A DNA stretch of 41,351 bases, from NCBI GenBank assembly GCA_900751885.1, contig CAADTH010000011.1, positions 1 to 41,351 of the forward strand. The letters are read 5' to 3'. The DNA comes from Clostridia bacterium (GTDB taxonomy: Bacteria > Bacillota > Clostridia > UBA1381). Positions 40,788-41,351 of this stretch are shown one piece after another; the first letter of the stretch is position 1; every line of letters starts with the position of its first letter. A program made the translations under genes and the position numbers. The notes beneath the pieces are model-generated. The model was given only the letters and a program-made list of their open reading frames with translations. It had not been told where the DNA came from and made no database searches.

Positions 40788-41189
40788 ATGTTAAGACGGT
40801 CTTTTGGCGTGGACACACGCCTATGTCATTATGAAACGGTAAGGCTGCACGCACTCCGTCCAAAGAGTTGTTCCAAGGAAGAGCTTTTGGAGATGATGCG
40901 GACAGAAGAAGCGTCTATTTTAAGCTCCCCCAGAGCGGAAAACCGGCGTATCTGGATTGACCTGCACGACGCACCTCTTGACGATGAGATAATTACAGCG
41001 ATTGTCAACCATATTCGTACAATCCGGCATAAAATATACCGGCTCTGCTTTGTGGGATGCTCTCTTCGGACTAGACAGCGGCTTCTTCGGAAAATGAGAC
41101 AGGAAAAACTTGATTTATTCAATCAGGCAAAGTTTTTCTCTATCCCCAAAAATGCCAGGCAGTGGCTTATCGATGATGCCAGACATTAA
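40788..41189 (+). CDS. Uncharacterised 133-residue protein
   Basis: A soluble, basic protein I do not recognise. It has an alternating pattern of strands and helices: IWIDLHDAPLDDEIITAIVNHI, then YRLCFVGCSLRTRQRLLRKM, then LDLFNQAKFFSIPKNARQWLIDD. This could be a small alpha/beta (STAS-like) fold, but no motif confirms it. GGTGGGAAGG precedes the ATG and a terminator follows the stop, so it appears to be a real single-gene unit after the polyphosphate operon. Confidence 0.7.
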   Translation: MLRRSFGVDTRLCHYETVRLHALRPKSCSKEELLEMMRTEEASILSSPRAENRRIWIDLHDAPLDDEIITAIVNHIRTIRHKIYRLCFVGCSLRTRQRLLRKMRQEKLDLFNQAKFFSIPKNARQWLIDDARH

Positions 41190-41202
41190 ATTTGATTCAA
41201 AC

Positions 41203-41236
41203 AAAAAGACAGCTCCATATGGAGCTGTCTTTTTTG
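41203..41236. terminator. Bidirectional terminator at the right edge
   Basis: A perfect 16-bp palindrome (41203-41218 with 41219-41234) with A and T runs at its ends lies between convergent genes. Confidence 0.9.
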
Positions 41237-41252
41237 TGCATAGCACACTTTT

Positions 41253-41351
41253 TTATACGAGTCCACAAAGCCTCATCGCATTTGCAAACAGGAAGCACAG
41301 AATAATCCCACATACAGTCGGCACCAGGAACGATACCACTGTCCACTTCCA
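41253..41351 (-). CDS. C-terminal end of a membrane protein (partial)
   Basis: Thirty-two codons and a TAA stop enter from the right edge on the minus strand. The peptide WTVVSFLVPTVCGIILCF and the following FANAMRLCGLV form one hydrophobic helix at a C-terminus. Most of the gene is outside the window, so no family can be named. Confidence 0.7.
   Translation of the reverse strand, partial: WKWTVVSFLVPTVCGIILCFLFANAMRLCGLV

Noticed and set aside
1..41351. CRISPR array, prophage, IS transposase or tRNA genes
   Set aside because: No regularly spaced repeats, phage or transposase motifs, or tRNA cloverleaf with a TTCRANY-like arm were noticed on either strand.

Overview
The window looks like chromosomal DNA of an anaerobic, low-to-mid GC Firmicute of the class Clostridia, probably Lachnospiraceae-like. 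The supporting signs are strong AGGAGG-type ribosome binding sites, sigma-A promoters (TTGACA-17-TATAAT) before many genes, T-tailed intrinsic terminators, S-layer-homology (SLH) envelope proteins, an RNase P RNA of bacterial A type, an ECF-type vitamin transporter component, type III pantothenate kinase and a CoA-transferase of fermentative type. No phage, IS transposase, CRISPR array or tRNA is visible. The family placement is inference.

Layout. 1-2427 (-): N-terminal 809 codons of a large SLH surface protein with a structured 5' leader. 2428-3298: a long divergent intergenic region. 3299-4879 (+): acyl-CoA:acetate/propionate CoA-transferase, sharing a bidirectional terminator with a Cof-type HAD phosphatase (4927-5754, -). 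5887-9269 (-): a TrpXYZ-like ABC importer (lipoprotein, permease, ATPase) with a co-transcribed membrane protein. 9551-12335 (-): phasin-like protein, UbiB/ABC1 kinase-like protein and a zinc-type binding lipoprotein. 12448-15044 (-): transglutaminase-like secreted protein and an NCS2 purine permease. 15213-16653 (+): ECF S component next to coaX, a pantothenate uptake and activation pair. This is followed by a structured, repeat-bounded intergenic element ending in a strong terminator.

16917-22015 (-): a ribbon-helix-helix regulator, an MMPL/RND exporter and a secreted coiled-coil partner. 22230-30873 (-): a six-gene overlapping operon of MarR regulator, two half-ABC exporters, two HlyD-type adaptors (one short, one internally duplicated) and an SLH protein. 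This is the most distinctive locus. It looks like a regulated envelope-spanning exporter in a Gram-positive cell whose last component is built to bind the cell wall. A second MarR gene faces it divergently (31124-31573, +).

31621-34250 (+): RNase P RNA and topoisomerase III. 34409-35253 (+): an orphan EutS/PduU shell protein and EutP/PduV GTPase pair. 35439-36436 (+): a small membrane protein and an SDR reductase resembling the EF-P 5-aminopentanone reductase. 36554-40696 (+): flavodoxin, Ppx/GppA phosphatase and polyphosphate kinase, a polyphosphate operon. 40788-41189 (+): an unrecognised 133-residue protein. 41253-41351 (-): the C-terminal end of a membrane protein running off the window.
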